Shown here: positions 16,035-24,094 of the stretch, one piece after another
How the letters are laid out: each line of letters starts with the position of its first letter
Position numbering within the stretch: position 1 is the stretch's first letter
NCBI RefSeq assembly: GCF_000373645.1
Contig: NZ_KB892068.1
Span: forward strand, 236,353 to 300,352
DNA from: Streptomyces sp. ATexAB-D23
GTDB taxonomy: Bacteria > Actinomycetota > Actinomycetes > Streptomycetales > Streptomycetaceae
Direction: 5' to 3'
DNA length: 64,000 nucleotides
The notes under the pieces: generated by a model
Told to the model about the DNA's origin: nothing
Database searches by the model: none
The model's input: the letters and a program-made list of their open reading frames with translations, nothing else
Program-made: the position numbers and the translations under genes

Positions 16035-19000
16035 ATGCAGATCCGGCTGACCGTCCTCGCGCCGCCCAGCGGCCAGACCCCGGCGCGCGCCTGCGATGTG
16101 CTGGTCACCGCCCCCGCGGGGACGGCGCTGGCCGCCGTCGCGTCCGGCCTGGCGATGGCCGTCGCCGGTCCCGACGGGTCCCTCGGCAGCGGCGCCGTGG
16201 TGCTCTTCGCCGGACGGGAGCGGCTGGACGCGCAGCGGTGCGCCCTCGGTGAACCGCCCCTGGTGGACGGGGCGGTGCTCTCGCTCCAGGCGCCCGGCGA
16301 GGGCGAGACGGCGGACGACCCCGTCCCCGCCCAGCTGCGGGTGATCGCCGGACCGGACGCGGGCGGGGTCCACCTGCTGCACGGCGGCACGATACGGATC
16401 GGCCGCTCCGCCGAGGCCGACGTCCCGCTGGACGACCCCGATGTGTCGCGGCTGCACTGCGAGGTCACCGTCGCGGACGACGGCCGGGTCACGGTGGCCG
16501 ACCTGGGCTCCACCAACGGCACCTCGCTGGACGGGGCGGAGGTCCGCGACCGCCCGGTCCGGCTGAAACCCGGCGCGCTGCTGCGCCTCGGTGAATCGAC
16601 GCTCAGACTCGCGTCGGGCGCGCGTACGCCGACGCTGCGGACGGCCCCGGACGGTGAGGGCCACCTGCGGGTGGCCAAGGCCCCGGCCGAGCCCGTCCCC
16701 GACCCCGCGTACGACGGTCCGGACGCCCCCGCCGCCCCCGGCAGCGGTCCCGAGGGCCGGCCGGCCGGCCACGACCGCCCCGAAACCGACGACGGGACCG
16801 GGTTCCGGCCGGGCTCGGCGGACGGGCATCCCGGCCGCTTCCCGGAGCAGGAGATGCCCCGGCGCGGCGGCATAGGCGCCTGGGCCCGCCGGTTCAAGGG
16901 CGGCAGGTCCGAGCCCGCGCCCGCGAGCGCCCCGGAGGCGCCCGCCCCGCCCGCCCCCGATGCCACGTTCACCTCGCTGCCCACCGCCCCGGAGGGCACC
17001 TGGCCCGATCCGGCGGCCATCCTGCTGACCGCCCTCGGGCCGGGCCCCCGGCTCTGGGAGCGCGACCCCGCGCACCCGGAGGCGCTGGTGGTCCGGCTGG
17101 GCACGACCGACCGGGCCGACCTGCCCGCCGTGCCGGTCACCGTCGGGCTGCGGGAGGCCGGTTCGCTGGGGCTCGCCGGTCCCCCGGAGCGGCTGTCCGG
17201 GCTCGCCAGGTCCGCCGTGGCGCAGCTGGCCGCGCTGCACTCCCCCACGGATCTGGAGATCGTGCTGATCAGCACGGACCGGTCGCGCACCGTCGAGGAG
17301 CGGCGCCGCGAGTGGGCCTGGCTGGGCTGGCTGCCCCATCTGCGGCCGATGCACGGCCAGGACTGCAGGCTGCTGCTGGCGTACGACCGCGACCAGGCCC
17401 TCGCCAGGACGGCCGAGCTGGTGCGGCGGCTGGATGACGGGCCGCTCGGCCCCGGCTGGGCGAGCCTGGACCCGGCGACGGTCGCCGAGGCGGCCGCGCG
17501 GCACGAGGGCCCGTTCACCGTGGTGATCGTGGACGGCGACCCGGGCTCGGCGGTGCTCCGGGAGAACACGGCCCGGCTGGCCGCGGCCGGTGCGGCGGCG
17601 GGCATCCATCTGATCTGTCTGGCCCGGACCCCGGCCGCCACGCCGACCTCGCCGGTCACCGCGACGTACGAGGCGGCGTGCCACGCCTCGATCGCCTTCC
17701 GCGAGTGCGGGGCGGTGGGGATGCTGAGCGGCGACGTGGCGACGGCGCTGCGGCTGCTGCGCACGGCGGGCGGGCGCGCGGCGGGGCACGGCACGGTCGC
17801 GGCGGTGGACGCGGTGTCGGCGCACTGGGCGCAGCGGTTCGGCCGGGCGCTGGCCCCGCTGCGCGCGGAGGGCTCGGCCGCGCTGCCGGGCCGCCAGGCG
17901 CCCGTGGCGCTCCCGCCGTCCACGCGCCTCCTGGACGAGCTGGGCCTCGCCCGTGCCACCCCGGCGTCCCTGATGGCCCGCTGGGCGTCGACGGCGGACG
18001 ACCAGCCGGGGGCGACGGTGCGCGGAGCGGGCGGTGAGGCCCGTCCGGCGGCGCCGCGGGTGGGCGCCCAGCGGACGTCGTCGGAGTCGCTGGACTCCCC
18101 CGGTTCGGGGCGCTCCCGGTATCCGGGCCCCACCACGGGCGGCTCCGGCCGCACCCCGTATCCGAGCGCCGCCGAGCCGGCCCCGAGGACCCGGACGAGC
18201 ACCGGCACGCCCTCCGGCGCCTCCGTCCCCCGCCCCGCCGTCTACGCCGGGCGGCCGGTCGTCGTGCTCGGGGCCGGGCCGCGCGGTCCGGTGAGTGTGG
18301 ATCTCGCCGACGAGGGGCCGCACCTGCTCATCGAGGGCCCCGGCGGCAGCGGGCGTACGGAACTGCTGCGGGCCGTCGCCGCGTCGCTGGCGGCCGCCGC
18401 CCGGCCGGACCGGCTGGGCATCGTGCTGGTCGACGGGGCGGGCGGCGAGCGCGGCGAGAGCCTGCGCCCCTGCACCGAGCTGCCGCACGCGTTCACGCAC
18501 CTGGTGGCCTCCGACCCGGTCAGGATGCGGGAGTTCGCGCAGGCGCTGGGCGGTGAGGTGAAGCGGCGCGCCGAGCTGCTGGGCGGGCTGGACTTCGCCG
18601 AGTGGCACAGCCGGCACGAGGCGGGAGGGATGTCCGCGCCCGTTCCGGCACAGAAGTCGGCGCCGGCCCAGGAGGCGGACCGGCGCGTGGCCGGCCCGCG
18701 CTCCGTCGGCGCGTCCGAGCAGCGGGGCGATGTCGAGGCGCCGCTGAGCGGCACCCTGCGGCTGCGCCCGGCCGCCGGCCGGACCGTGGACCCGGGGCCG
18801 TCGCCGCTGCCCCGGCTGGTGGTGCTCGTGGACGACTTCGACGCGCTCATAGCCCCGGCGCTCGGCAGTCCGGGGCGGCCGGCGGCCGGTTCGGTCGTGC
18901 GGGCGCTGGAGGCGGTGGCCAGGGACGGCGGCCGGCTGGGCATCCACCTGGTCGCGACCTCGGCCCGCCCCGACCGTACGGAGGACACCGAGCTGGCCCG

Positions 19001-19325
19001 CGGGGCGCGGCTGCGCATCGTGCTCGACCCGCCCGCCGTGCCGCCCTCGCCGGACGAGCCGGCGCCGGGCCGGGGCCGGCTCGGGCATCCGGACGGGCGG
19101 GTGACGCCGTTCCAGGGCGGCCGGGTGACGGGCCGCATCCCGCGTACGGCGACGCTGCGGCCGACGGTCGTCCCGCTGGAGTGGGAGCGGATGGGCGATC
19201 CGCCGACCCGCCGCCCGGTCCGGGAGCTGGGCAACGGGCCGACGGACCTGGCGCTGCTCGCCAGCGCGCTGGAGAGGGCGGCCCGCTCGGTCAACGCGGA
19301 ACCGCTCACCCCCCTGCACGTCTGA
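16035..19325 (+). CDS. FHA-domain, FtsK/SpoIIIE-like P-loop protein
   Basis: A 1096-residue cytoplasmic protein. An FHA domain lies near 110-195 (IRIGRSAEADV, DVSRLHCEV, DLGSTNGTSLDG) and would bind phosphothreonine. A long linker and a diverged central region (330-660) follow. The C-terminal FtsK/SpoIIIE-type ATPase unit has a Walker A-like GPGGSGRTELL near 767, in which the usual Lys is Arg, and a Walker B LVVLVDDFDAL near 928. No membrane helices are visible. It starts MQIRLTVLAPPSG after AAGGGA. It is divergent from pkaA, which suggests that PkaA or PkaB phosphorylates its binding partner. The family resembles the EssC/EccC-type FHA-FtsK group, but no WXG100 genes are nearby. The Lys-to-Arg change may weaken ATP hydrolysis. 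Confidence 0.8.
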   Translation: MQIRLTVLAPPSGQTPARACDVLVTAPAGTALAAVASGLAMAVAGPDGSLGSGAVVLFAGRERLDAQRCALGEPPLVDGAVLSLQAPGEGETADDPVPAQLRVIAGPDAGGVHLLHGGTIRIGRSAEADVPLDDPDVSRLHCEVTVADDGRVTVADLGSTNGTSLDGAEVRDRPVRLKPGALLRLGESTLRLASGARTPTLRTAPDGEGHLRVAKAPAEPVPDPAYDGPDAPAAPGSGPEGRPAGHDRPETDDGTGFRPGSADGHPGRFPEQEMPRRGGIGAWARRFKGGRSEPAPASAPEAPAPPAPDATFTSLPTAPEGTWPDPAAILLTALGPGPRLWERDPAHPEALVVRLGTTDRADLPAVPVTVGLREAGSLGLAGPPERLSGLARSAVAQLAALHSPTDLEIVLISTDRSRTVEERRREWAWLGWLPHLRPMHGQDCRLLLAYDRDQALARTAELVRRLDDGPLGPGWASLDPATVAEAAARHEGPFTVVIVDGDPGSAVLRENTARLAAAGAAAGIHLICLARTPAATPTSPVTATYEAACHASIAFRECGAVGMLSGDVATALRLLRTAGGRAAGHGTVAAVDAVSAHWAQRFGRALAPLRAEGSAALPGRQAPVALPPSTRLLDELGLARATPASLMARWASTADDQPGATVRGAGGEARPAAPRVGAQRTSSESLDSPGSGRSRYPGPTTGGSGRTPYPSAAEPAPRTRTSTGTPSGASVPRPAVYAGRPVVVLGAGPRGPVSVDLADEGPHLLIEGPGGSGRTELLRAVAASLAAAARPDRLGIVLVDGAGGERGESLRPCTELPHAFTHLVASDPVRMREFAQALGGEVKRRAELLGGLDFAEWHSRHEAGGMSAPVPAQKSAPAQEADRRVAGPRSVGASEQRGDVEAPLSGTLRLRPAAGRTVDPGPSPLPRLVVLVDDFDALIAPALGSPGRPAAGSVVRALEAVARDGGRLGIHLVATSARPDRTEDTELARGARLRIVLDPPAVPPSPDEPAPGRGRLGHPDGRVTPFQGGRVTGRIPRTATLRPTVVPLEWERMGDPPTRRPVRELGNGPTDLALLASALERAARSVNAEPLTPLHV

Positions 19326-19344
19326 CGGAACCGGGCCCGGCCAC

Positions 19345-19515
19345 CGCGAGATCCCGCACGCCCGGCCGAAGCCCCGAAGCCCCGCGCGCCCTCCCGCAAT
19401 CCCGCACGCCCTCTCGCAATCCCACACGCCGGACGAGGTCCCGCGCGCCCTCCCGCAGTCCCGCGCGCCCTCCCGTAGTCCCGCACGCGCGGCCGCAGTC
19501 CCGCACGCCCGGCGC
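19345..19515. repeat. Degenerate short tandem repeats
   Basis: Imperfect 14- to 18-base units of the type CCCGCACGCCC and CCCTCCCGCAGTCCCGCGCG repeat about nine times after the FHA gene. The many overlapping Arg/Pro/Ala-rich frames in both directions are products of the repeat and not genes. Confidence 0.65.
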
Positions 19516-19523
19516 AGGCGCCC

Positions 19524-19615
19524 AGGGCCTGTCCGGCGGATCGTCGCGGGCCCGCGACGCCCGGCACGCGCCAGACACCGCGAGCCGATCCACGAAGATC
19601 CGACGGACAGGCCCT
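19524..19615. repeat. Compound inverted-repeat element
   Basis: Nineteen-base outer arms (AGGGCCTGTCCGGCGGATC and its near-perfect complement at 19597-19615, one mismatch) enclose a perfect 16-base palindrome GTCGCGGGCCCGCGAC at 19543-19558. It looks like a dispersed intergenic repeat I recall from many Streptomyces chromosomes. It may also serve as a terminator for the FHA gene. Confidence 0.7.
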
Positions 19616-19983
19616 ACACCCCGCGCGAGGGGCCGCGCCACCCCTGTACCCCCCCTCGGGGGACGCCGGCGGACCCCGTACGGGAGGCCGGGCCGACCCC
19701 TGGGAACGGGCCGCAACCCGAGCGCTACCCGAGTCATGCCGGAGCCACCCCTGAGCGGCGCCGGAGCCCCTCTCCTCCCTCATCCCCCAATGGCCGGATA
19801 CCTGCACTGAGGTGACGTCACGAGCCCATCACGATCAAGGAGTTGGCCCCGAAGACGGTATTGCGGCGCCCGCACACCGGGCGTAGGACTGTGCCCACAC
19901 GACGACGTGACGCACGACCGGCAGCGCGGGTTTTCCGAACCGGTGCCGGTCACGGCGCACGCGCACAGAGAGACGGGGCAGGA

Positions 19984-21354
19984 ATGGGCACAACCCTTCG
20001 GATGCGCAGGGCAGCCGTGGTGTTCGCCGCCATCGGCGCACTGGCCCTCACCGGTTGCAGCGACGACGGTGACGGCGGAGACAAGAAGACGGACGAAGGC
20101 GGCTCCACGACGGGCAAGGACTCCACGCCGAGCGTCGTTCTACCGAAACTGGACGGTGAGAAGCTCTCTGTCGCCGCGGTCTGGACGGGTGCCGAACAGG
20201 CCAACTTCGTCAAGGTCCTCAAGGAGTTCGAGAAGCGGACCGGCGCAAAGGTGACGTTCGTCCCGGCGCAGGACCCGATCGTCAACTTCCTCGGTACGAA
20301 GATCGCGGGCGGGCAGCCGCCGGACGTCGCGGTGATCCCGCAGGTCGGGGCGATCCAGCAGGCCGTGGCGAAGAAGTGGGCCAAGCCGCTCGGTGACGAG
20401 GCGAAGGCCCAGCTCGGCAAGAACTACGCGAAGGTCTGGCAGGACCTCGGCGCGGTGGACGGCACCCAGTACGGCGTCTACTACAAGGCCGCCAACAAGT
20501 CGCTGGTCTGGTACAACACCGCGGTGTTCGAGAACGCGGGCGCGTCCGAGCCGAAGACCTGGAAGGAATTCCTGGCGACGGCCGAGACGGTGTCCGCTTC
20601 GGGCATCACTCCGGTCTCGGTCGGCGGCGCGGACGGCTGGACGCTCACCGACTGGTTCGAGAACGTCTACCTCTCCCAGGCGGGCCCGGAGAAGTACGAC
20701 CAGCTGGCCCAGCACAAGATCAAGTGGACGGACCCGTCCGTCAAGGACGCGCTGACCTCGCTGGCCCAGCTCTTCGGCAAGCCGTCCCTGATCGCGGGCG
20801 GCGCCAACGGCGCGCTCCAGACCGAGTTCCCGACGTCGGTCACCCAGACCTTCACCGGGGGCGACCAGCCCAAGGCCGCCATGGTCTACGAGGCCGACTT
20901 CGTCGCCGTCAACATCGGGCAGACGAAGGCGAAGATCGGTACGGACGCCAAGGTCTTCCCGTTCCCCGCGGTCGGCGCCGAGTCGCCCGTGGTGACCGGT
21001 GGCGACGCGGCGATCGCGCTGAAGGACGGCAAGGGCGCCCAGGCGCTGCTGACCTGGCTGGCCTCCACCGAGGCCGCGAAGATCGCCGCCGAGCAGGGCG
21101 GGTTCATCTCGCCGAACAAGGCCCTGGACCCGGCCGCGTACCCGAACGAGGTGCAGCGCACGATGGCCAAGGCGCTGATCGCGGCCGGTGACGCCGTCCG
21201 GTTCGACATGTCCGACCAGACTCCGCAGTCGTTCGGCGGGACGCCCGGCAAGGGCGAGTGGAAGATCCTCCAGGACTTCCTGAAGAACCCGAAGGACATC
21301 GCCGGGACCCAGGCAGCGCTGGAGTCGGCGGCGGCCAAGGCGTACAAGAGCTGA
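19984..21354 (+). CDS. Sugar ABC transporter substrate-binding lipoprotein
   Basis: About 456 residues. The lipoprotein signal ends in a lipobox (LALTGC), followed by a Gly/Asp/Lys-rich linker and a family 1 solute-binding fold (VAAVWTGAEQANFVKVLKEF, GGQPPDVAVIPQVG, YYKAANKSLVWYNTAVFE, WKEFLATAETV). The protein captures a carbohydrate, probably an oligosaccharide such as an alpha-glucoside, outside the cell. The start is the ATG directly after GGGGCAGGA; an upstream TTG would add 47 residues before the signal peptide and is rejected. Two permease genes follow with 4-base spacing and an overlap. No ATPase is encoded, so a shared MsiK-type ATPase is likely. Confidence 0.92.
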   Translation: MGTTLRMRRAAVVFAAIGALALTGCSDDGDGGDKKTDEGGSTTGKDSTPSVVLPKLDGEKLSVAAVWTGAEQANFVKVLKEFEKRTGAKVTFVPAQDPIVNFLGTKIAGGQPPDVAVIPQVGAIQQAVAKKWAKPLGDEAKAQLGKNYAKVWQDLGAVDGTQYGVYYKAANKSLVWYNTAVFENAGASEPKTWKEFLATAETVSASGITPVSVGGADGWTLTDWFENVYLSQAGPEKYDQLAQHKIKWTDPSVKDALTSLAQLFGKPSLIAGGANGALQTEFPTSVTQTFTGGDQPKAAMVYEADFVAVNIGQTKAKIGTDAKVFPFPAVGAESPVVTGGDAAIALKDGKGAQALLTWLASTEAAKIAAEQGGFISPNKALDPAAYPNEVQRTMAKALIAAGDAVRFDMSDQTPQSFGGTPGKGEWKILQDFLKNPKDIAGTQAALESAAAKAYKS

Positions 21355-21358
21355 CGGC

Positions 21359-22783
21359 ATGACGACAGCGGCAGCGGGGGGCGCCGACGAGGCGCCCCCC
21401 GCCGACAAGCAATCCTCAGGCGGGACTTCGGTACCCGCCCCCAGAAAGGCCGGGCCCGCCCCGTCCGGCTCCCCCGGCGCGCGGAGCGGACGGAGCGTGA
21501 CGGGCACCCGCACGGTGATCGCGGCGGTCTTCCTGCTGCCCGCGCTGGTGCTGCTCGGGGCGCTCGTGGTGTACCCGATCGTGTACTCCGTCTACCGGTC
21601 GTTCTTCGACCAGGCGGGTACGGGCTTCGCCGGCATCGACAACTACAAGGCGCTGTTCACGGACGACACCATCCGTACGGCGGTCAAGAACAACGCGATC
21701 TGGGTGGTGTTCGCCCCGACGGTCGCCACCGCCCTCGGGCTGATCTTCGCGGTCCTCACCGAACGCATCCGCTGGGGCACGGCCTTCAAGCTGATCGTCT
21801 TCATGCCGATGGCGATCTCGATGCTCGCCGCGGGCATCATCTTCCGGCTGGTGTACGACCAGGCGCCGGAGCGCGGGGTGGCCAACGCGGTGTGGGTGGG
21901 CGTGCACGACACGTTCGCCGAGTCGTCGGGCTTCCCCAAGGCGCATCCGCTGCCCGTCCACCCGCTGAAGGCGGCGGGCGGCGGGGCCTTCGTGACGAAG
22001 ACTCCGGTACGGGCGGGAGAGCCGGTCCAGCTGCCCCTGGTCGGCGTGCTTCCGGCGAAGATGCCGGGCGACGCCAAGCCGGCCAGGGCACCCGGGCCGG
22101 GGAACGACGGGGAGATCACCGGCACCGCGTGGCTGGACTTCACCAAGGGCGGCGGGGGCAGACCCAATGTCATCGACGCCAAGGAGCTGGGGCTCAAGGG
22201 CATCAAGGTGGAGGCCGTCAAGGACGGCAAGGTGGTCGCGTCGGCCACGGCGGGCGCCGACGGTACGTTCACGCTGCCCGCGTCCGCGGACGGCGCCGAA
22301 CTCCGGCTCCCGGCTTCCAACTTCAAGGAGCCGTACAACGGCGTGGAATGGCTCGGCCCGAGCCTCGTGACGCCCGGCATCATCGGGAGTTACGTCTGGA
22401 TGTGGGCGGGCTTCGCCATGGTGCTGATCGCGGCGGGCCTCGCCGGTCTGCCGCGTGAACTCCTCGAAGCGGCCCGGGTGGACGGGGCCAACGAGTGGCA
22501 GGTGTTCCGCCGGATCACCGTGCCGATGCTCGCCCCGGTCCTCGCGGTGGTGCTGGTCACGCTGATGATCAACGTGCTGAAGGTCTTCGACCTGGTGTTC
22601 ATCATCGCGCCGGGCTCGTCCCAGGACGACGCGAACGTGCTGGCGCTCCAGCTGTACCGGTCCTCGTTCGGCACGGACGCGGACCTGGGGATCGGCAGCG
22701 CCATCGCCGTACTCCTGCTGCTGCTGGTGATCCCGGTGATGCTCTTCAACATCAGGCGGATACGGAAGGAGGGGCGCCGATGA
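21359..22783 (+). CDS. Sugar ABC transporter permease with large extracytoplasmic insert
   Basis: A 474-residue MalF-type permease. After a ~50-residue Pro/Ala/Gly-rich tail come three membrane helices, then an insert of about 170 residues (about 168-340), then helices 4-6 with the EAA loop (EAARVDGANEW) that contacts the ATPase. Ordinary actinobacterial relatives are near 300 residues. The insert contains KGIKVEAVKDGKVV and ADGTFTLPASADG, typical of a small beta-sandwich like carboxypeptidase-regulatory or SdrD-type domains. E. coli MalF also has a large loop between its third and fourth helices, but of a different sequence. It begins 4 bases after the binding-protein gene and its stop overlaps the next start. 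Confidence 0.88.
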   Translation: MTTAAAGGADEAPPADKQSSGGTSVPAPRKAGPAPSGSPGARSGRSVTGTRTVIAAVFLLPALVLLGALVVYPIVYSVYRSFFDQAGTGFAGIDNYKALFTDDTIRTAVKNNAIWVVFAPTVATALGLIFAVLTERIRWGTAFKLIVFMPMAISMLAAGIIFRLVYDQAPERGVANAVWVGVHDTFAESSGFPKAHPLPVHPLKAAGGGAFVTKTPVRAGEPVQLPLVGVLPAKMPGDAKPARAPGPGNDGEITGTAWLDFTKGGGGRPNVIDAKELGLKGIKVEAVKDGKVVASATAGADGTFTLPASADGAELRLPASNFKEPYNGVEWLGPSLVTPGIIGSYVWMWAGFAMVLIAAGLAGLPRELLEAARVDGANEWQVFRRITVPMLAPVLAVVLVTLMINVLKVFDLVFIIAPGSSQDDANVLALQLYRSSFGTDADLGIGSAIAVLLLLLVIPVMLFNIRRIRKEGRR

Positions 22784-23703
22784 CGACTCCCTCGGCCACC
22801 ACCGCCCCCGGCGGGCCGGACGGCGTCCCGGACATCGGCACGCTGAAGGCCCGGCGGTCGCGGGCCGCCCGGATCGCGGCGCGTGCGGGCGGCGGCGCGA
22901 TGCGGGTCTTCCTGATCCTGGTTGGCCTGTTCTGGCTGATGCCGACCATCGGGCTGCTGCTGTCCTCGCTGCGCAGCCCGGAACGGATCGCGTCGACCGG
23001 CTGGTGGAAGATCTTCACCGCCCCGTCCGAGCTGACCTTCGACAACTACTCCCGGCTGCTGGACAATTCGACGTTCACCCACTCGCTGTTCAGCACGATC
23101 ATGATCACCGTGCCCTCCACGGTGCTGGTGGTGGTGATCGGCTCGCTCGCCGGGTACGCGTTCGCCTGGATGGACTTCCCCGGCCGGGACTGGTGGTTCC
23201 TGCTGGTCGTGGGGTTGCTGGTGGTCCCGGTGCAGGTCGCGCTGATCCCCGTGTCGAAGCTGTTCGGCGAGATCGGGATCTTCGAGACGACGCTCGGGGT
23301 GATCCTGTTCCACACGGCCTTCGGGCTGCCCTTCGCGATCTTCCTGCTGCGCAACTTCTTCGCGGAGATCCCCCGGGAGCTGCTGGAGGCGGCGCGGCTG
23401 GACGGGGCGGGTGAGATCCGCCTCTTCACCCGGGTCGTGATGCCGCTGGGCGGGCCGGCCATCGCCTCGCTCGGGATCTTCCAGTTCCTCTGGGTCTGGA
23501 ACGACATGCTGGTCGCGCTGATCTTCGCGGACTCCGGGTCCCCGCCGATCACGGTGGCGCTCCAGCAGCAGGTGCGGCAGTTCGGCAACAACATCGACGT
23601 GCTGGCGCCCGGCGCCTTCATCTCGATGGTGATCCCGCTCGCCGTCTTCTTCGCCTTCCAGCGCCAGTTCGTCTCGGGCGTGATGGCGGGGGCGGTCAAA
23701 TAA
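22780..23703 (+). CDS. Sugar ABC transporter permease, MalG type
   Basis: A 307-residue six-helix permease. It starts MTTPSATTAPGGP at an ATG overlapping the upstream stop (ATGA) with GGAGGGG just before, ending that long frame's false upstream extension. The N-terminal helix (FLILVGLFWLMPTIGLLLSSL), the EAA loop (ELLEAARLDGAGEIRLF) and the C-terminal QRQFVSGVMAGAVK are typical of the CUT1 family. It pairs with the upstream permease. A GC-rich hairpin follows. Confidence 0.93.
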   Translation: MTTPSATTAPGGPDGVPDIGTLKARRSRAARIAARAGGGAMRVFLILVGLFWLMPTIGLLLSSLRSPERIASTGWWKIFTAPSELTFDNYSRLLDNSTFTHSLFSTIMITVPSTVLVVVIGSLAGYAFAWMDFPGRDWWFLLVVGLLVVPVQVALIPVSKLFGEIGIFETTLGVILFHTAFGLPFAIFLLRNFFAEIPRELLEAARLDGAGEIRLFTRVVMPLGGPAIASLGIFQFLWVWNDMLVALIFADSGSPPITVALQQQVRQFGNNIDVLAPGAFISMVIPLAVFFAFQRQFVSGVMAGAVK

Positions 23704-23732
23704 CCGGCGGGACATACGCGCATACGCGAGCA

Positions 23733-23767
23733 GGCGGGGCGGTCCGGCAGTCACGGGCCGCCCCGCC
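23733..23767 (+). terminator. Terminator of the sugar ABC operon
   Basis: Ten-base arms (GGCGGGGCGG / CCGCCCCGCC), extendable with a bulge, 30 bases past the last permease stop. Confidence 0.65.
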
Positions 23768-23906
23768 CTGCCGCGTACGGACTGTTGGGGCCTTTCGCTC
23801 GGGTCGGACCGGGCTCGCGGGGTCTGACCCAGACGACCGGCCCTGATGCCCCCGCGCACGGGCCGGGGCGCCCGGCATCCACCCGTGCGCCCCGAATTGC
23901 CCAAGG

Positions 23907-23933
23907 TTCACTTACTGTCCCGGGTAGTATGAT
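23907..23933 (+). promoter_or_regulatory. Candidate promoter of the GT2/glycerophosphotransferase gene
   Basis: TATGAT at 23928-23933 is a good -10 in an AT-enriched patch. TTCACT at 23907-23912 is a weak -35 at 15 bases, shorter than the usual 17. The gene starts about 160 bases downstream. The rest of 23768-24094 shows only a repeated CCCCCAGTACGC at 24045-24075. Confidence 0.35.
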
Positions 23934-24094
23934 AAGTGGGGCCTTCATCAGCCGCGCGGTCGACCACTCATCCGGGCCCGACGCGCCCGTCTCTTCGACC
24001 CTCGTACGTCTGCCCGCCCCCTGACCGTCCTGCGGAGCACACCCCCAGTACGCTGTGTGCTCCCCCAGTACGCACAGTCCGAGAAAGAGTCCGT

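Noticed and set aside
16035..19325. Type VII secretion locus
   Set aside because: The FHA-FtsK protein resembles EssC/EccC parts, but no WXG100, EccB, EccD or mycosin genes are nearby.
19306..19810. Arg/Pro/Ala-rich frames in the gap after the FHA gene
   Set aside because: All come from short tandem repeats; no RBS, no conserved sequence.
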